Shown piece after piece: positions 17,991 through 27,590 of a stretch of 64,000 nt of DNA. Below the pieces are notes generated by a model. The model was not told the origin of the DNA. It did not search any database and saw nothing but the letters and a program-made list of their open reading frames with translations. Both the position numbers and the translations under genes were made by a program. Numbering within the stretch: the first letter of the stretch is position 1; each line of letters starts with the position of its first letter. The stretch spans positions 62,001 to 126,000 of the forward strand of contig CBFIAR010000001.1 in the NCBI GenBank assembly GCA_965660625.1, given 5' to 3'. This DNA comes from Glaciecola sp965660625. Lineage in GTDB: Bacteria > Pseudomonadota > Gammaproteobacteria > Enterobacterales > Alteromonadaceae.

Positions 17991-18758
17991 TTACGCTAGC
18001 ATTCCGCCATCCAGCACCATCGTTTGTCCGGTCATAAAGCTGCTTTCATCGCTACATAACCAAGCCATGGCTCCTGCAATTTCTGCTGGCTTACCCAATC
18101 TTTTCATAGGATTTGCGTTGATAATCGCCTTTTGACCACGCTCATCAAGCTTCGCCAGTGTATTTTGCACCATAGGCGTATCGACAAAGCTTGGGCAGAC
18201 AGCATTAAAACGAATGTTCGCGCGTGCATATTCAACCGCAGCTGATTTTGTTAAGCCTATTACACCGTGTTTTGACGCTGAATAAGCAGAAATCATTGGA
18301 GATGAACGCAAACCAGCGACGGAAGCCACATTAATCACATGACCACCCCCATTAGGCGCCATACAAGCAATGGCTGCGCGCATGCAATGCCAAACGCCTT
18401 TAAGATTGACCGCAATATTGCGGTCAAAGTCGTCGTCGGACAATTCGTGCATTGGCGCTGGCGTATGATCAATACCCGCGTTATTTATGACAACGTCGAG
18501 ACCACCCAAGGTTTTTATTGTTTGTGCAAATAATGCTCGAACGGAGTCACCACTAGCAACATCCACCTTAACGAAATGCAAATCATTTCCTTGAGCTTTT
18601 GCTTGTTCAAGGGTTTTGAGCGCATTGTCTTCAGACAAATCAGCGATGACCACTTTAGCACCTCTGCTCGCAAGCAGCAAAGCCACTTCTGCACCAATGC
18701 CCGACGCACCGCCTGTCACTAAAATACGTTTATTTTCTACATTTGCTGCGGGATTCAT
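17991..18758 (-). CDS. SDR family oxidoreductase
   Basis: A short-chain dehydrogenase of about 255 residues. Motifs are TGGASGIGAEVA (nucleotide binding) with a following acidic VVIADLSED that favours NAD(H), NNAGID, the serine in INVASVAG and YSASKHGV with the catalytic Tyr and Lys. Two ATGs stand in tandem at 18761 and 18758; the GGAGG fits the second better. The stop of the preceding MDR gene overlaps this start (ATGA type), marking translational coupling. It is a second, paralogous SDR beside the one at 17168-17929, so the pathway may have two successive oxidations or epimer-specific steps. Confidence 0.87.
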   Translation of the reverse strand: MNPAANVENKRILVTGGASGIGAEVALLLASRGAKVVIADLSEDNALKTLEQAKAQGNDLHFVKVDVASGDSVRALFAQTIKTLGGLDVVINNAGIDHTPAPMHELSDDDFDRNIAVNLKGVWHCMRAAIACMAPNGGGHVINVASVAGLRSSPMISAYSASKHGVIGLTKSAAVEYARANIRFNAVCPSFVDTPMVQNTLAKLDERGQKAIINANPMKRLGKPAEIAGAMAWLCSDESSFMTGQTMVLDGGMLA

Positions 18759-19762
18759 CATTCCTCCCCTACTTTAAGGACTAGCTTACCGAAGTTTTCG
18801 CCATTAAACAGCATCATTAAGGTATCTGGAAAGGTCTCTATTCCCTCCACAACGTGGTCTTTCACCTTTATTTCACCAGAGTGGATCCAAGCGGCGATAT
18901 CTTTCATTGCTGTTGGGTATTCGGCAATATTATCAAATACCACGATGCCCTCCATTTTTGCACGATTAACAAGCAAAGATAGGTAGTTCGATGGGCCTTT
19001 TACCGGTGTTGTGTTGTTGTATTGACTAATTGCGCCACAAATGACAATACGTGCCTTCATGTTTATTTGCGTTAACACGTCATCTAAAATGTCACCACCA
19101 ACATTATCAAAGAAAACATCTACGCCCTTTGGACAAGCCTCTTTCAGTGCTTTTTTTACATTTTGTGACTTGTAGTCAATGACAGCGTCGAAGCCTAATT
19201 CATCAATCAAGAACTGGCATTTTTCAGTGCCGCCAGCGATACCGACAACGCGGCAACCTCTAATTTTTGCTATCTGCCCAACTAACCCGCCTACTGCACC
19301 TGCAGCGCCACTCACAACAACGGTTTCGCCCGCTCTCGGCTCGCCGGTTTTAAGTAAGCCGAAATAGCCTGTCATCCCGGGCATACCTAACACACCTAAA
19401 TAATATGATAGTGGGGCTAACTTAGGGTCAACCTTATGTAGCATTTTACCATCGCTGACCGCATATTCCTGAACACCTTGATGACCACAAACGTAGTCAC
19501 CTTCCGAAAACATTGAATGCATACTAGCAATCACTTTACCAACCGTTCCGGCACGCATCACGGCACCAATTTGTACCGGCTCAATATATGATTTTGTATC
19601 GTTTAACCAACCGCGCATTGCAGGATCGAGCGAAATATAGTGAATTTTAACTAATAGCTCACCGTCTTTTAATTCAGGCACTTCAGTTTCAGCAAATTGC
19701 CATGTGTCAATGGTGGGCGCGCCAAAGGGTCTTTTAGCCAATTGCCATTGTTTGTTTTTCAT
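18758..19762 (-). CDS. NADP-dependent oxidoreductase, zinc-free MDR (leukotriene B4 12-hydroxydehydrogenase/CurA-like)
   Basis: A medium-chain dehydrogenase/reductase without the zinc ligands. The substrate end is WQLAKRPFGAPTIDTWQF, and the nucleotide fold reads VVSGAAGAVGGLVGQIAKIRGC with FDNVGGDILDDVL. This LTD/prostaglandin-reductase/CurA-like group reduces enones with NADPH. I moved the start to ATG 19762, which has AAGGA eight bases upstream; the frame extends seven codons further but would then overlap the acyl-CoA dehydrogenase. The protein is about 334 residues. It is the second gene of the acyl-CoA dehydrogenase operon. Confidence 0.87.
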   Translation of the reverse strand: MKNKQWQLAKRPFGAPTIDTWQFAETEVPELKDGELLVKIHYISLDPAMRGWLNDTKSYIEPVQIGAVMRAGTVGKVIASMHSMFSEGDYVCGHQGVQEYAVSDGKMLHKVDPKLAPLSYYLGVLGMPGMTGYFGLLKTGEPRAGETVVVSGAAGAVGGLVGQIAKIRGCRVVGIAGGTEKCQFLIDELGFDAVIDYKSQNVKKALKEACPKGVDVFFDNVGGDILDDVLTQINMKARIVICGAISQYNNTTPVKGPSNYLSLLVNRAKMEGIVVFDNIAEYPTAMKDIAAWIHSGEIKVKDHVVEGIETFPDTLMMLFNGENFGKLVLKVGEE

Positions 19763-19773
19763 TATTCTCATCC

Positions 19774-21576
19774 TTAAAACCAATCAGGGTGCATATCACT
19801 GCAAACGTCATTATCTTGTTTGAGTATTTTTAAATCGCGTTCAATCGTAGGTAATTCCCAACTAATAAAATATTGCGCGGCTTGAATTTTGCCTTTGTAA
19901 AATGCGGCTTCTTTGTCGGTAACATCAGCGGTGTTAAGCTTCTCTTCAGCAACCCTTGCTTGACGTATCCAAATCCAACTCACTACTATTTGCGCAAATA
20001 CATTCATCAACGCTTGTGCGTTGGCTAATAGTGTTGCCTGTTTATCAGATTGAATCGTTCCAGAAACATGCACAATAATGGCATGCAGGGCTTTTAAATA
20101 ATGCCTTAGTTCTTTTGCCATAGCCGCTGTTTTCGCTGTGACTATTTGTGACAAATCACGCTCTACTTCACGTTGCAGGGTCTTTAGTCCCAAGCCATCT
20201 TTTTGCCAAAGCTTTCTGAATGAAAGGTCTAATGCTTGTATGCCGTTAGTCCCTTCGTGAATTGGATTTAAGCGATTATCGCGCCAAAACTGTTCAGAAT
20301 AATATTCTCTGGTGTAGCCTGATCCGCCCAAAACTTGAATGCCTAAGTCATTCGCTTTAGGGCCAAATTCAGAGGGCCACGCTTTGAAAACGGGGGTTAA
20401 TAGGTCGAGCAATTCTTTCAATGCTAGCTTTTCTTCAGCATCATCACATGTATTTACCCGATCAATTAAATGAGAGCCATACATACACAGTGCCATGCCG
20501 CCTTCAGTGTAGGACTTTTGCGCAAGCAGCATTCGCTTTACATCGCCGTGGAGGACAATCGGAGCAGGTTTATTCGGTTCGCTATGGTCAGTGTGGCGCC
20601 CTTGTGTTCTGTCTTTTGCATACGCCAATGAGTATTGATAACCACGATAGCCAATCATCGCGGCACCGAAACCAACCCCAATGCGAGCTTCGTTCATCAT
20701 CATAAACATATAACGTAAACCGTGGTGTTCTTCGCCTACCAAGTAACCATAGCAGTCATCATTTTCACCAAATGTGAGTGCGGTTGAAGTGGTACCTCTG
20801 TATCCTAGTTTATGCAGTAATCCAGCCAACTGAACATCATTGCGATTCCCTCGTTTACCGTTGTCATCCAGTCTGTACTTCGGTACTACCATTAATGAGA
20901 TACCTTTTACGCCAGGAGGACCGCCTGGCACTTTAGCAAGGACCAAGTGAATAATATTTTGGGACAGTTCATGATCGCCCCCAGAAATATAAATTTTGCT
21001 GCCTTTTATTTTGTAACTACCATCAGTTTGTTTAACAGCAGAAGTGGTTATATCGGCTAATGATGAACCTGCATGCGGCTCAGTCAGCGCCATCGTACCG
21101 GTAAATTCTCCGGTTAACATACGAGGCATAAACTGCTCTTTTAACCACGCCGAGCCAAAATGGCATATCACATTAGCAGCTGCCGATGTTAAAAATGGAT
21201 AGGAAGTCGTGCTTGGATTTGCCGCCATAAAATAGGCTGACGCCGCAGTCATTACCACTTCAGGTAATTGCATGCCGCCATCGTCAAAGCTATATCGGCC
21301 AGCAATAAATCCAGCCTCACAAAACGCATCATAAGCAATTTTAACATCGGGGATCATACTTACTTTATGACCGTCGAAAGTAGGTTCATTCTTATCAGCA
21401 ATATGATTGTGCGGCAAAAACAGCTTAGTCGCGATTTGTTCAGCAGTCGCTAAGGTTGCCGTAAATATCTCTTTATTGTGCTCTTCGAACTTGCTGTGTT
21501 CGCATAATTTGTCTGCTTGGAGTACATCATAAAGTTGAAAATTCATTTCTAAATCAGGGATCAATTTATCTGTCAT
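19774..21576 (-). CDS. acyl-CoA dehydrogenase, long form (about 600 aa)
   Basis: An FAD-dependent acyl-CoA dehydrogenase of the 600-residue subclass, which has an extra C-terminal alpha domain. Motifs are MALTEPHAGSSLADI, KIKGSKIYISGGDH and the catalytic glutamate in NPIHEGTNGIQALDL. Electrons would pass to ETF, whose genes lie 8 kb away. The last ~110 residues form a helical extension typical of the family. It starts the catabolic operon and is divergent from a TonB-dependent receptor. GAGG lies nine bases before the ATG. Chain length and substrate are not predictable here. Confidence 0.9.
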   Translation of the reverse strand: MTDKLIPDLEMNFQLYDVLQADKLCEHSKFEEHNKEIFTATLATAEQIATKLFLPHNHIADKNEPTFDGHKVSMIPDVKIAYDAFCEAGFIAGRYSFDDGGMQLPEVVMTAASAYFMAANPSTTSYPFLTSAAANVICHFGSAWLKEQFMPRMLTGEFTGTMALTEPHAGSSLADITTSAVKQTDGSYKIKGSKIYISGGDHELSQNIIHLVLAKVPGGPPGVKGISLMVVPKYRLDDNGKRGNRNDVQLAGLLHKLGYRGTTSTALTFGENDDCYGYLVGEEHHGLRYMFMMMNEARIGVGFGAAMIGYRGYQYSLAYAKDRTQGRHTDHSEPNKPAPIVLHGDVKRMLLAQKSYTEGGMALCMYGSHLIDRVNTCDDAEEKLALKELLDLLTPVFKAWPSEFGPKANDLGIQVLGGSGYTREYYSEQFWRDNRLNPIHEGTNGIQALDLSFRKLWQKDGLGLKTLQREVERDLSQIVTAKTAAMAKELRHYLKALHAIIVHVSGTIQSDKQATLLANAQALMNVFAQIVVSWIWIRQARVAEEKLNTADVTDKEAAFYKGKIQAAQYFISWELPTIERDLKILKQDNDVCSDMHPDWF

Positions 21577-21968
21577 TGGTAAGTGCCTCGGTTCTGTCGT
21601 GAATTATTTTTTAACATCTAATTAAATAAATAATACGCAAATGTCAGTTCTACTAATTCTATAAAATCATGAATGAGGGCCTGGTTGCCAATTCATTTTA
21701 TCAATACAAGATTAATAGTGACTTGAATAACGGTTTACGAAACACAAAAAGGTATAAAACTTACTTTCAAGAAACGTGTGATTGTATCTATTTTCTGTTA
21801 GCATACCGCGCGATTTTTACGCACATTGTGTGGTGTTGGGAGCCCGTTTATATGTCTTTCAGACGGAAAACCGATAATTAAACAATTAACAAAAATACGC
21901 GTAAAGAACTTTCACGCCAAAAACGGCCTGATACTCAATATAAATTCACTCATTTTAGGTGGCATCGA
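21577..21968. other. divergent intergenic region between acyl-CoA dehydrogenase and TonB receptor
   Basis: This 392-base AT-rich region must carry the promoters of both the catabolic operon and the receptor. I find no convincing PsrA, FadR, LiuR or Fur-type site by eye. TATAAA near 21753 could be part of a -10 element, but no well-spaced -35 accompanies it. A 70-codon open frame (21669-21881) has no RBS and no recognisable sequence. Confidence 0.4.
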
Positions 21969-24224
21969 ATGAAATACAAACTAGCTAGTATCGCGCTATG
22001 TGTAGCATCTGCATTGCAGGCAAACACAGTTGTCGCTCAGGAAACAGAAAAAGAATCCGCTTTAGAAAAAATTACCGTCACCGCACAAAAACGCAGTCAA
22101 TCAATTCAGGATGTGCCGATTTCAATCGCTACACTAAGCGGCGAAAAATTTGAGAGTATTTTTTCTGGTGGAGAAGACATTTTAGCATTAGCTGTGCGCG
22201 TGCCTGGTTTGTATGCTGAGTCGTCAAACGGACGAGTCGCACCGCGCTTTTACATTCGTGGTTTAGGTAATACTGACTTTGATTTAGCGGCATCACAACC
22301 GGTATCGGTCATTATGGATGACGTGGTTAAAGAAAACGTTATCCTAAAAAGCTTTCCATTATTCGACATACAACAAGTTGAAGTTATTCGCGGCCCGCAA
22401 GGCACACTATTTGGTCGCAACACAACAGCCGGTATTATCAAATTTGATAGCGTAAAACCAACTGAAGATTTCGATGCCTATGCAAAATTTGGTGTCGCGT
22501 CATTCGGTACAGTGAATATTGAAGGAGCGGTTGGCGGCGGTCTTACCGATAATGTTGCAGGTCGCTTTTCATTTTTATCCCAGCAACGCGACGATTATAT
22601 AGACAACGCATTTTCTGGCGAAGATGATGTCATTGGTGGTTACGATGAGCTGGCTTGGCGCGCACAGTTATTATTCACTCCCGTTGACGATTTAGAGATG
22701 CTACTGAATATACACGGTCGCGAGTTAGAAGGTACAGCGTCAATTTTCCGTGCGAACGTTTTTACCAAGGGTTCTAATAACTTAAACCAAAACTACGATC
22801 GCACCACTGTTTTTTATGATGCGAACCTGCTCGGCAACGGTTTTGATAATAACCCGCAAGAATATGAGAACTATGGTTTCTCATTTAAAATAGATTATAA
22901 TTTTAATGGACTCACATTTACCTCGATTACCGCTAACGAAGAAGCTAACGGTTCGAGTTTAGGTGATGTCGATGGCGGCGCAGGTTCTGGTGATACTAGT
23001 ATTCCGGGCTTCATTCCATTCACGGCTGTTACCCAAGATAACTTGGATGACCTTGAGCAGTTTACGCAAGAATTCCGTTTAGCAAGCAACAACACTGATG
23101 CTTTTAATTGGCAAGTGGGTGCGTTTTACTATGACTCGTCATTCAACGTCACAAGTATTGACGGTTTCTTTGGCGCGACAACTGTTTTTCACGACAACAA
23201 AACCTGGGCTCTGTTCGGTCAAGGAAGCTATGACCTTTCTGACAAACTCACTGTTACCGCTGGCTTACGTTATACAGATGACGAAAAGTCTCTTACTGTT
23301 GGCAATCAGAACGTTGACGGATTTGCCTTAGTTATCGGTGCTGCAAGTGTTCAAGATTACGACCCTATTAACGTTGCAGACGACCAAGTGGGTTATGAAA
23401 TCAGCGCGAACTATACGTTAGACGAGAATTCTTCATTGTTTGCTCGCTATGCAAACGGTTTCAGAGCGCAAAGTATACAAGCACGCGATGTCGCATTTGA
23501 AGGCGCGCCATCAGTGGCTGACGCAGAAACCATTAATAGTGTTGAATTTGGTTTTAAATCTGATTTGCTGGATAACAGCTTGCGCTTAAATGCAGCGGTG
23601 TTTTATTACACTGTTGACGACATCCAATTTTCAGCTATTGGCGGTGGTGCAAACAATACCGCTTTAATCAATGCTGACAAAGGCTCAGCTTATGGTTTTG
23701 AAATAGACACAACTTACATTGTTGATGACAATTTAGTATTAACTGCTGGTTATAGCTTCAATAAAACCAAAATTGAGGACAACGGTTTATCTGTTTTCCC
23801 ATGTGGTGCAAGTGCCGCCTTTGGTCCTAATTGCACAGTTAAGGATCCCATGACGAACGACAATCGTGCGTTAATTAATGGCAACCCATTCCCGCAAGCT
23901 CCTGAAACTATTTTCAATTTTACTGCTCGCTACAGCGTCCCTATGGGAGATGATGGTGAATTGTTTGCATATACAGATTGGGCGTTTCAAGGTAAAACTA
24001 ACCTTTTCCTATACGAATCCGTTGAATTTCAAACAGACAACAATTTTGAAGCCGGTTTACGTTTAGGTTACGCAAACTTTGCACACAATTATACTGTCGC
24101 TATATTTGCTAGAAACTTAACAGATGAAGATAACGTTAAAGGTGCCATTGATTTTAATAACTTAACTGGCATTATTAATGAGCCACGTGTTATTGGTATT
24201 GAGGGTAAAATCAGTTTCTTCTAA
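21969..24224 (+). CDS. TonB-dependent receptor
   Basis: A 751-residue outer-membrane active transporter. It has a Sec signal (MKYKLASIALCVASALQA), a TonB-box-like ITVTAQKR, the plug domain with VEVIRGPQGTLFGRNTTAGI, and a 22-strand barrel ending in phenylalanine. The DVPISIATLSG block after the TonB box is typical of receptors in marine and sphingomonad-type bacteria that are often outside classic iron uptake. Because it faces an acyl-CoA dehydrogenase/SDR/MDR operon, I infer uptake of a lipid-like or other hydrophobic organic substrate rather than a siderophore. No Fur box is seen upstream. A bidirectional terminator follows. Confidence 0.92.
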   Translation: MKYKLASIALCVASALQANTVVAQETEKESALEKITVTAQKRSQSIQDVPISIATLSGEKFESIFSGGEDILALAVRVPGLYAESSNGRVAPRFYIRGLGNTDFDLAASQPVSVIMDDVVKENVILKSFPLFDIQQVEVIRGPQGTLFGRNTTAGIIKFDSVKPTEDFDAYAKFGVASFGTVNIEGAVGGGLTDNVAGRFSFLSQQRDDYIDNAFSGEDDVIGGYDELAWRAQLLFTPVDDLEMLLNIHGRELEGTASIFRANVFTKGSNNLNQNYDRTTVFYDANLLGNGFDNNPQEYENYGFSFKIDYNFNGLTFTSITANEEANGSSLGDVDGGAGSGDTSIPGFIPFTAVTQDNLDDLEQFTQEFRLASNNTDAFNWQVGAFYYDSSFNVTSIDGFFGATTVFHDNKTWALFGQGSYDLSDKLTVTAGLRYTDDEKSLTVGNQNVDGFALVIGAASVQDYDPINVADDQVGYEISANYTLDENSSLFARYANGFRAQSIQARDVAFEGAPSVADAETINSVEFGFKSDLLDNSLRLNAAVFYYTVDDIQFSAIGGGANNTALINADKGSAYGFEIDTTYIVDDNLVLTAGYSFNKTKIEDNGLSVFPCGASAAFGPNCTVKDPMTNDNRALINGNPFPQAPETIFNFTARYSVPMGDDGELFAYTDWAFQGKTNLFLYESVEFQTDNNFEAGLRLGYANFAHNYTVAIFARNLTDEDNVKGAIDFNNLTGIINEPRVIGIEGKISFF

Positions 24225-24303
24225 GATGCTATGATAGAAATTGTTAAAGCTTGATTTCCGCTAACTTTATTTACAGTGCAGAAATCAAGTCAAATTCCGT
24301 AAA

Positions 24304-24330
24304 AAAAACGCCTTCATAGAAGGCGTTTTT
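24304..24330. terminator. bidirectional rho-independent terminator between TonB receptor and RND permease
   Basis: AAAACGCCTTC-ATA-GAAGGCGTTTTT: a perfect stem with a three-base loop, flanked by A and T runs. It should terminate the plus-strand receptor and also the minus-strand RND operon. Confidence 0.85.
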
Positions 24331-24425
24331 ACTGTTTTTCTGAACTATTCCTCTTTATATCCACGCTTTAAAAGAGAGCACTAATAAGATCGAGTCATTA
24401 GAAACATAGCTGTGCTCGACAGCTC

Positions 24426-27400
24426 CTAGCTATTCTCAGCCACAGGCTGCGTCAACATATGCTTATCCTTGCGTTTAAAGAACCGTTTCACATCATCTAA
24501 TATAATGTAGAGAGCTGGAATAAGTAATAGGGTTATTACTGTTGCGAAGAGAATACCAAAGGCCAATGAGATAGCCATTGGAATAACGACTTGAGCTTGC
24601 AAACTACGCTCAAAAACAATTGGCATCAGTCCCATAAACGTCGTTAATGAGGTAAGTATGATTGCTCTAAAACGCTCGCTACCCGATTTCAATACTGCGT
24701 CAATCAGCGTACGCCCCTCTGCCCTAGCTCTGTTAACAAAATCAACCATGATAAGTGAATCATTTACAACGACACCTGCTAGCGCGATGATTCCGCATAT
24801 AGATAATACGCTCACTGCTTGACCTAACACTAAATGCCCAACAATGGCACCTACCATTCCAAACGGAATAACCGACATAATAATAATCGGTTGAGAATAC
24901 GATTTTAATGGAACTGCCATGAGCGCATAAATAGCAACAAGGGCAAATAAGAAGCCTTGCGCCAATGAGATAATTGCCTCGGACTCATCTTTTGAGTTTC
25001 CTTGCAGTCGAAAATCAACGGCAGGATAACGCGCCAACATTTCTGGGATAACTTTAGTTTGCACATCAATCAACAAGTCTCGCGCATCAACAACATCTGC
25101 ATTCACTTTCGCCGTTACTGAAACAGAGCGATTACCATCAACACGCGTGATATTGGCATAGCCTTGGCCCAACTCTATATCAGCAACTTCACTAAACGGT
25201 ATGTCATCGCCGCTGGGCGCGCGAACTCTCATTGTCTCAAGATGACCGATAGAGTTCCTTTCATTTTTCGGATACCTGACCATGACTTTTATTTCTTCGT
25301 CATCTCGCTGAATACGCTGCGCCTCTGCGCCATAAAATCCGTAGCGCACCTGTTGCGCGAGTTGCGACAATGATAAGCCCAAAGACTCAGCTTCTGGTTT
25401 AAGCGCTAATTTAATTTCATCACTGCCACCACTAAAAGAGTCGTTAACTTCAGTGATGCCTGAGTACGAGCCCAAATAGCTGCGTAATTCTTTTGAAATA
25501 TTTTCGAGCTGGGAAATATTATCAGAACGAAATTCGAAGCTAAGGCCGTTGCCCCCGCCAGGACCTCCCGGACTGCCAATATTGTAGTTTTTAACCCCAG
25601 GAATTTCTGGTAAATATTCACGCCAAATGTCTTGGATTTGAACGTCTGTTAGTTCGCGCGTCTCACCTTTCGTCAACTCAACAAAAACAGCGCCCCCTAA
25701 GGTACCATTATCAAATGCAATGACATGCTTGACCGCTTTAGTCCCTGTATCACCAGAAACTTCATCATCCATTTTATACATTGCATCTAACATTGCGTTG
25801 ATTGCTTGATCGCGTTGAGTTAATGATGAACCGGGCTCAAGCTCAACACTTGCCTGCATAAAATCTGAGGGAATAGTTGGGAAAAATTGCCAGCGTACCA
25901 AACCACTAGCAAACAAACCGATGGTAATGATCAACAAGGCAATAAAACTGGCTAAAGTGGTGTACCTGTATTGGACTGCCTTTTTTAAAAACGGGACATA
26001 CTTGTTTTCAATGAAAGTTTTTATACCAATACTAAAAATATCTCTGAATTTTTGGAATTTTGTCGCTTTGCTCGGATCGTAAGGCTTTAATTTCATGTGC
26101 ACCAAATGAGCAGGCAATATTAATTTTGATTCAATCAACGAAAATATTAAGCACATGATGACGACAATACCAATGGTCTTCCAGATAACACCGAAAGTAC
26201 CGCTAACCATCAACATCGGAGAGAATGCCGCAATGGTGGTTAAAACACCAAAGGTTGCCGGCATAGCAACCCGCTTTACGCCTCTGATAATAGCGTCAGT
26301 ACTATGACCTTTTTTATCTATTTCTGAATACGCAGATTCTCCCATAATAATCGCATCATCGACGACGATACCTAAAACGAGAATAAAGCCAAATAGACTC
26401 AACATGTTGATTGAAACATCTATTTGCGAAGCAGGCATAACCATCAGTGTACCGAGGAAGCATACGGGCAAGCCTACAATTACCCAAAACGCGAGTTTTA
26501 CTCTCAAGAATAGTGATAGCACAATAAATACAAGCAAGGCCCCGAAGCCCATATTTTTGAGCATCATACTTAAACGGTCCGCCAAATAGAACGAACTATC
26601 ACCCCAAGTATCCGCGCTTAAATTGGCCGGCATCGTTTTACGTTTTTCGTCTATATACGAATTGACTGACTTGGAAATTTGTAAAGCATTTTGATCACCG
26701 ACAGCCCTAACACGAATACTCACTGCTGGCTTGCCATCAAATAGGGCAAATTGTCGATCTTCAATAAAGCCATCATTAATAGTGGCAATATCGCCAAGAA
26801 GCAATCGAGTACCATCTTCACGTGAAATTAACACGATTTTTGCAAATTCCCAGGCATTATAAGCTTGGCCGTTAGCGCGCAGCAAGATATCACCATTTTC
26901 AGATCGAATCGAACCGCCCGGTAAATCGATAGAAGACTGTCTAATTGCAGTTACTAATTCATTGAACGTTAAGTTGTACTCTTGCAATTTGCGCTCGGAG
27001 ATTTCAACAGAGATTTCATAGTCGCGCGAGCCCACCACCGAAACATCAGAAATACCGCCTAAGCTGGCAATGTCGTCGCGTATACCCTGCGCATACTCTT
27101 TCAATTCACGTTCAGTCGTATCACCATAGACTGATACCCAGAGTACATCCTGTGGGAATTTTATACGATACACAACAGGCTTTTCTGTATTACCAGGGAA
27201 ACTAGGGATTGCATCCACTTGCACTTTAACTTCATCTAACAAGTTTTGTACGTCGTACCCGTCTTCAACCTCGATACTAATAGAGCCAAGGCCTTCACGT
27301 GCTGTTGAAGTCATTTTTTTAATGCCTTCAAGATCTTTAATCGCCTCCTCCAATTTGAGGATAACGCCCTCTTCTACTTCCTGCGGCGCAGCACCCAAAT

Positions 27401-27590
27401 AAGGAACTTGCACTGAAATCACGTTGACTTCAAACGTGGGGAAAACTTGTTTCTGGATTCTGATAATGCCAAAAATTCCACCAAGAATAATGACAAACAT
27501 CAATAAATTAGCAGCAACACTGTTACGCGCAAACCAAGCAATAATGCCTTTCTCGGTATCAATATGCTTTTCTTCGTATTGCTTACTCAT
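24426..27590 (-). CDS. efflux RND transporter permease
   Basis: A 1054-residue inner-membrane proton-driven pump of the AcrB/AcrD/AcrF (ACR_tran) family. It has twelve predicted helices and two large periplasmic loops. The proton-relay aspartates of helix 4 appear in GIVVDDAIIMGESAY and the helix 10 signature in GVVVNDSLIMVDFVNRA. The N-terminal IIAWFARNSVAANLLM and EVNVISVQVPY fit the subgroup of envelope-detergent and lipid exporters rather than strict AcrB. It is coupled to the adaptor gene upstream by a one-base TAATG overlap. No outer-membrane channel gene is adjacent, so a separate TolC would be used. Confidence 0.92.
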   Translation of the reverse strand: MSKQYEEKHIDTEKGIIAWFARNSVAANLLMFVIILGGIFGIIRIQKQVFPTFEVNVISVQVPYLGAAPQEVEEGVILKLEEAIKDLEGIKKMTSTAREGLGSISIEVEDGYDVQNLLDEVKVQVDAIPSFPGNTEKPVVYRIKFPQDVLWVSVYGDTTERELKEYAQGIRDDIASLGGISDVSVVGSRDYEISVEISERKLQEYNLTFNELVTAIRQSSIDLPGGSIRSENGDILLRANGQAYNAWEFAKIVLISREDGTRLLLGDIATINDGFIEDRQFALFDGKPAVSIRVRAVGDQNALQISKSVNSYIDEKRKTMPANLSADTWGDSSFYLADRLSMMLKNMGFGALLVFIVLSLFLRVKLAFWVIVGLPVCFLGTLMVMPASQIDVSINMLSLFGFILVLGIVVDDAIIMGESAYSEIDKKGHSTDAIIRGVKRVAMPATFGVLTTIAAFSPMLMVSGTFGVIWKTIGIVVIMCLIFSLIESKLILPAHLVHMKLKPYDPSKATKFQKFRDIFSIGIKTFIENKYVPFLKKAVQYRYTTLASFIALLIITIGLFASGLVRWQFFPTIPSDFMQASVELEPGSSLTQRDQAINAMLDAMYKMDDEVSGDTGTKAVKHVIAFDNGTLGGAVFVELTKGETRELTDVQIQDIWREYLPEIPGVKNYNIGSPGGPGGGNGLSFEFRSDNISQLENISKELRSYLGSYSGITEVNDSFSGGSDEIKLALKPEAESLGLSLSQLAQQVRYGFYGAEAQRIQRDDEEIKVMVRYPKNERNSIGHLETMRVRAPSGDDIPFSEVADIELGQGYANITRVDGNRSVSVTAKVNADVVDARDLLIDVQTKVIPEMLARYPAVDFRLQGNSKDESEAIISLAQGFLFALVAIYALMAVPLKSYSQPIIIMSVIPFGMVGAIVGHLVLGQAVSVLSICGIIALAGVVVNDSLIMVDFVNRARAEGRTLIDAVLKSGSERFRAIILTSLTTFMGLMPIVFERSLQAQVVIPMAISLAFGILFATVITLLLIPALYIILDDVKRFFKRKDKHMLTQPVAENS

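Noticed and set aside
21669..21881. 70-codon frame in the TonB-receptor upstream region
   Set aside because: No RBS, no known sequence, and it occupies a promoter region.
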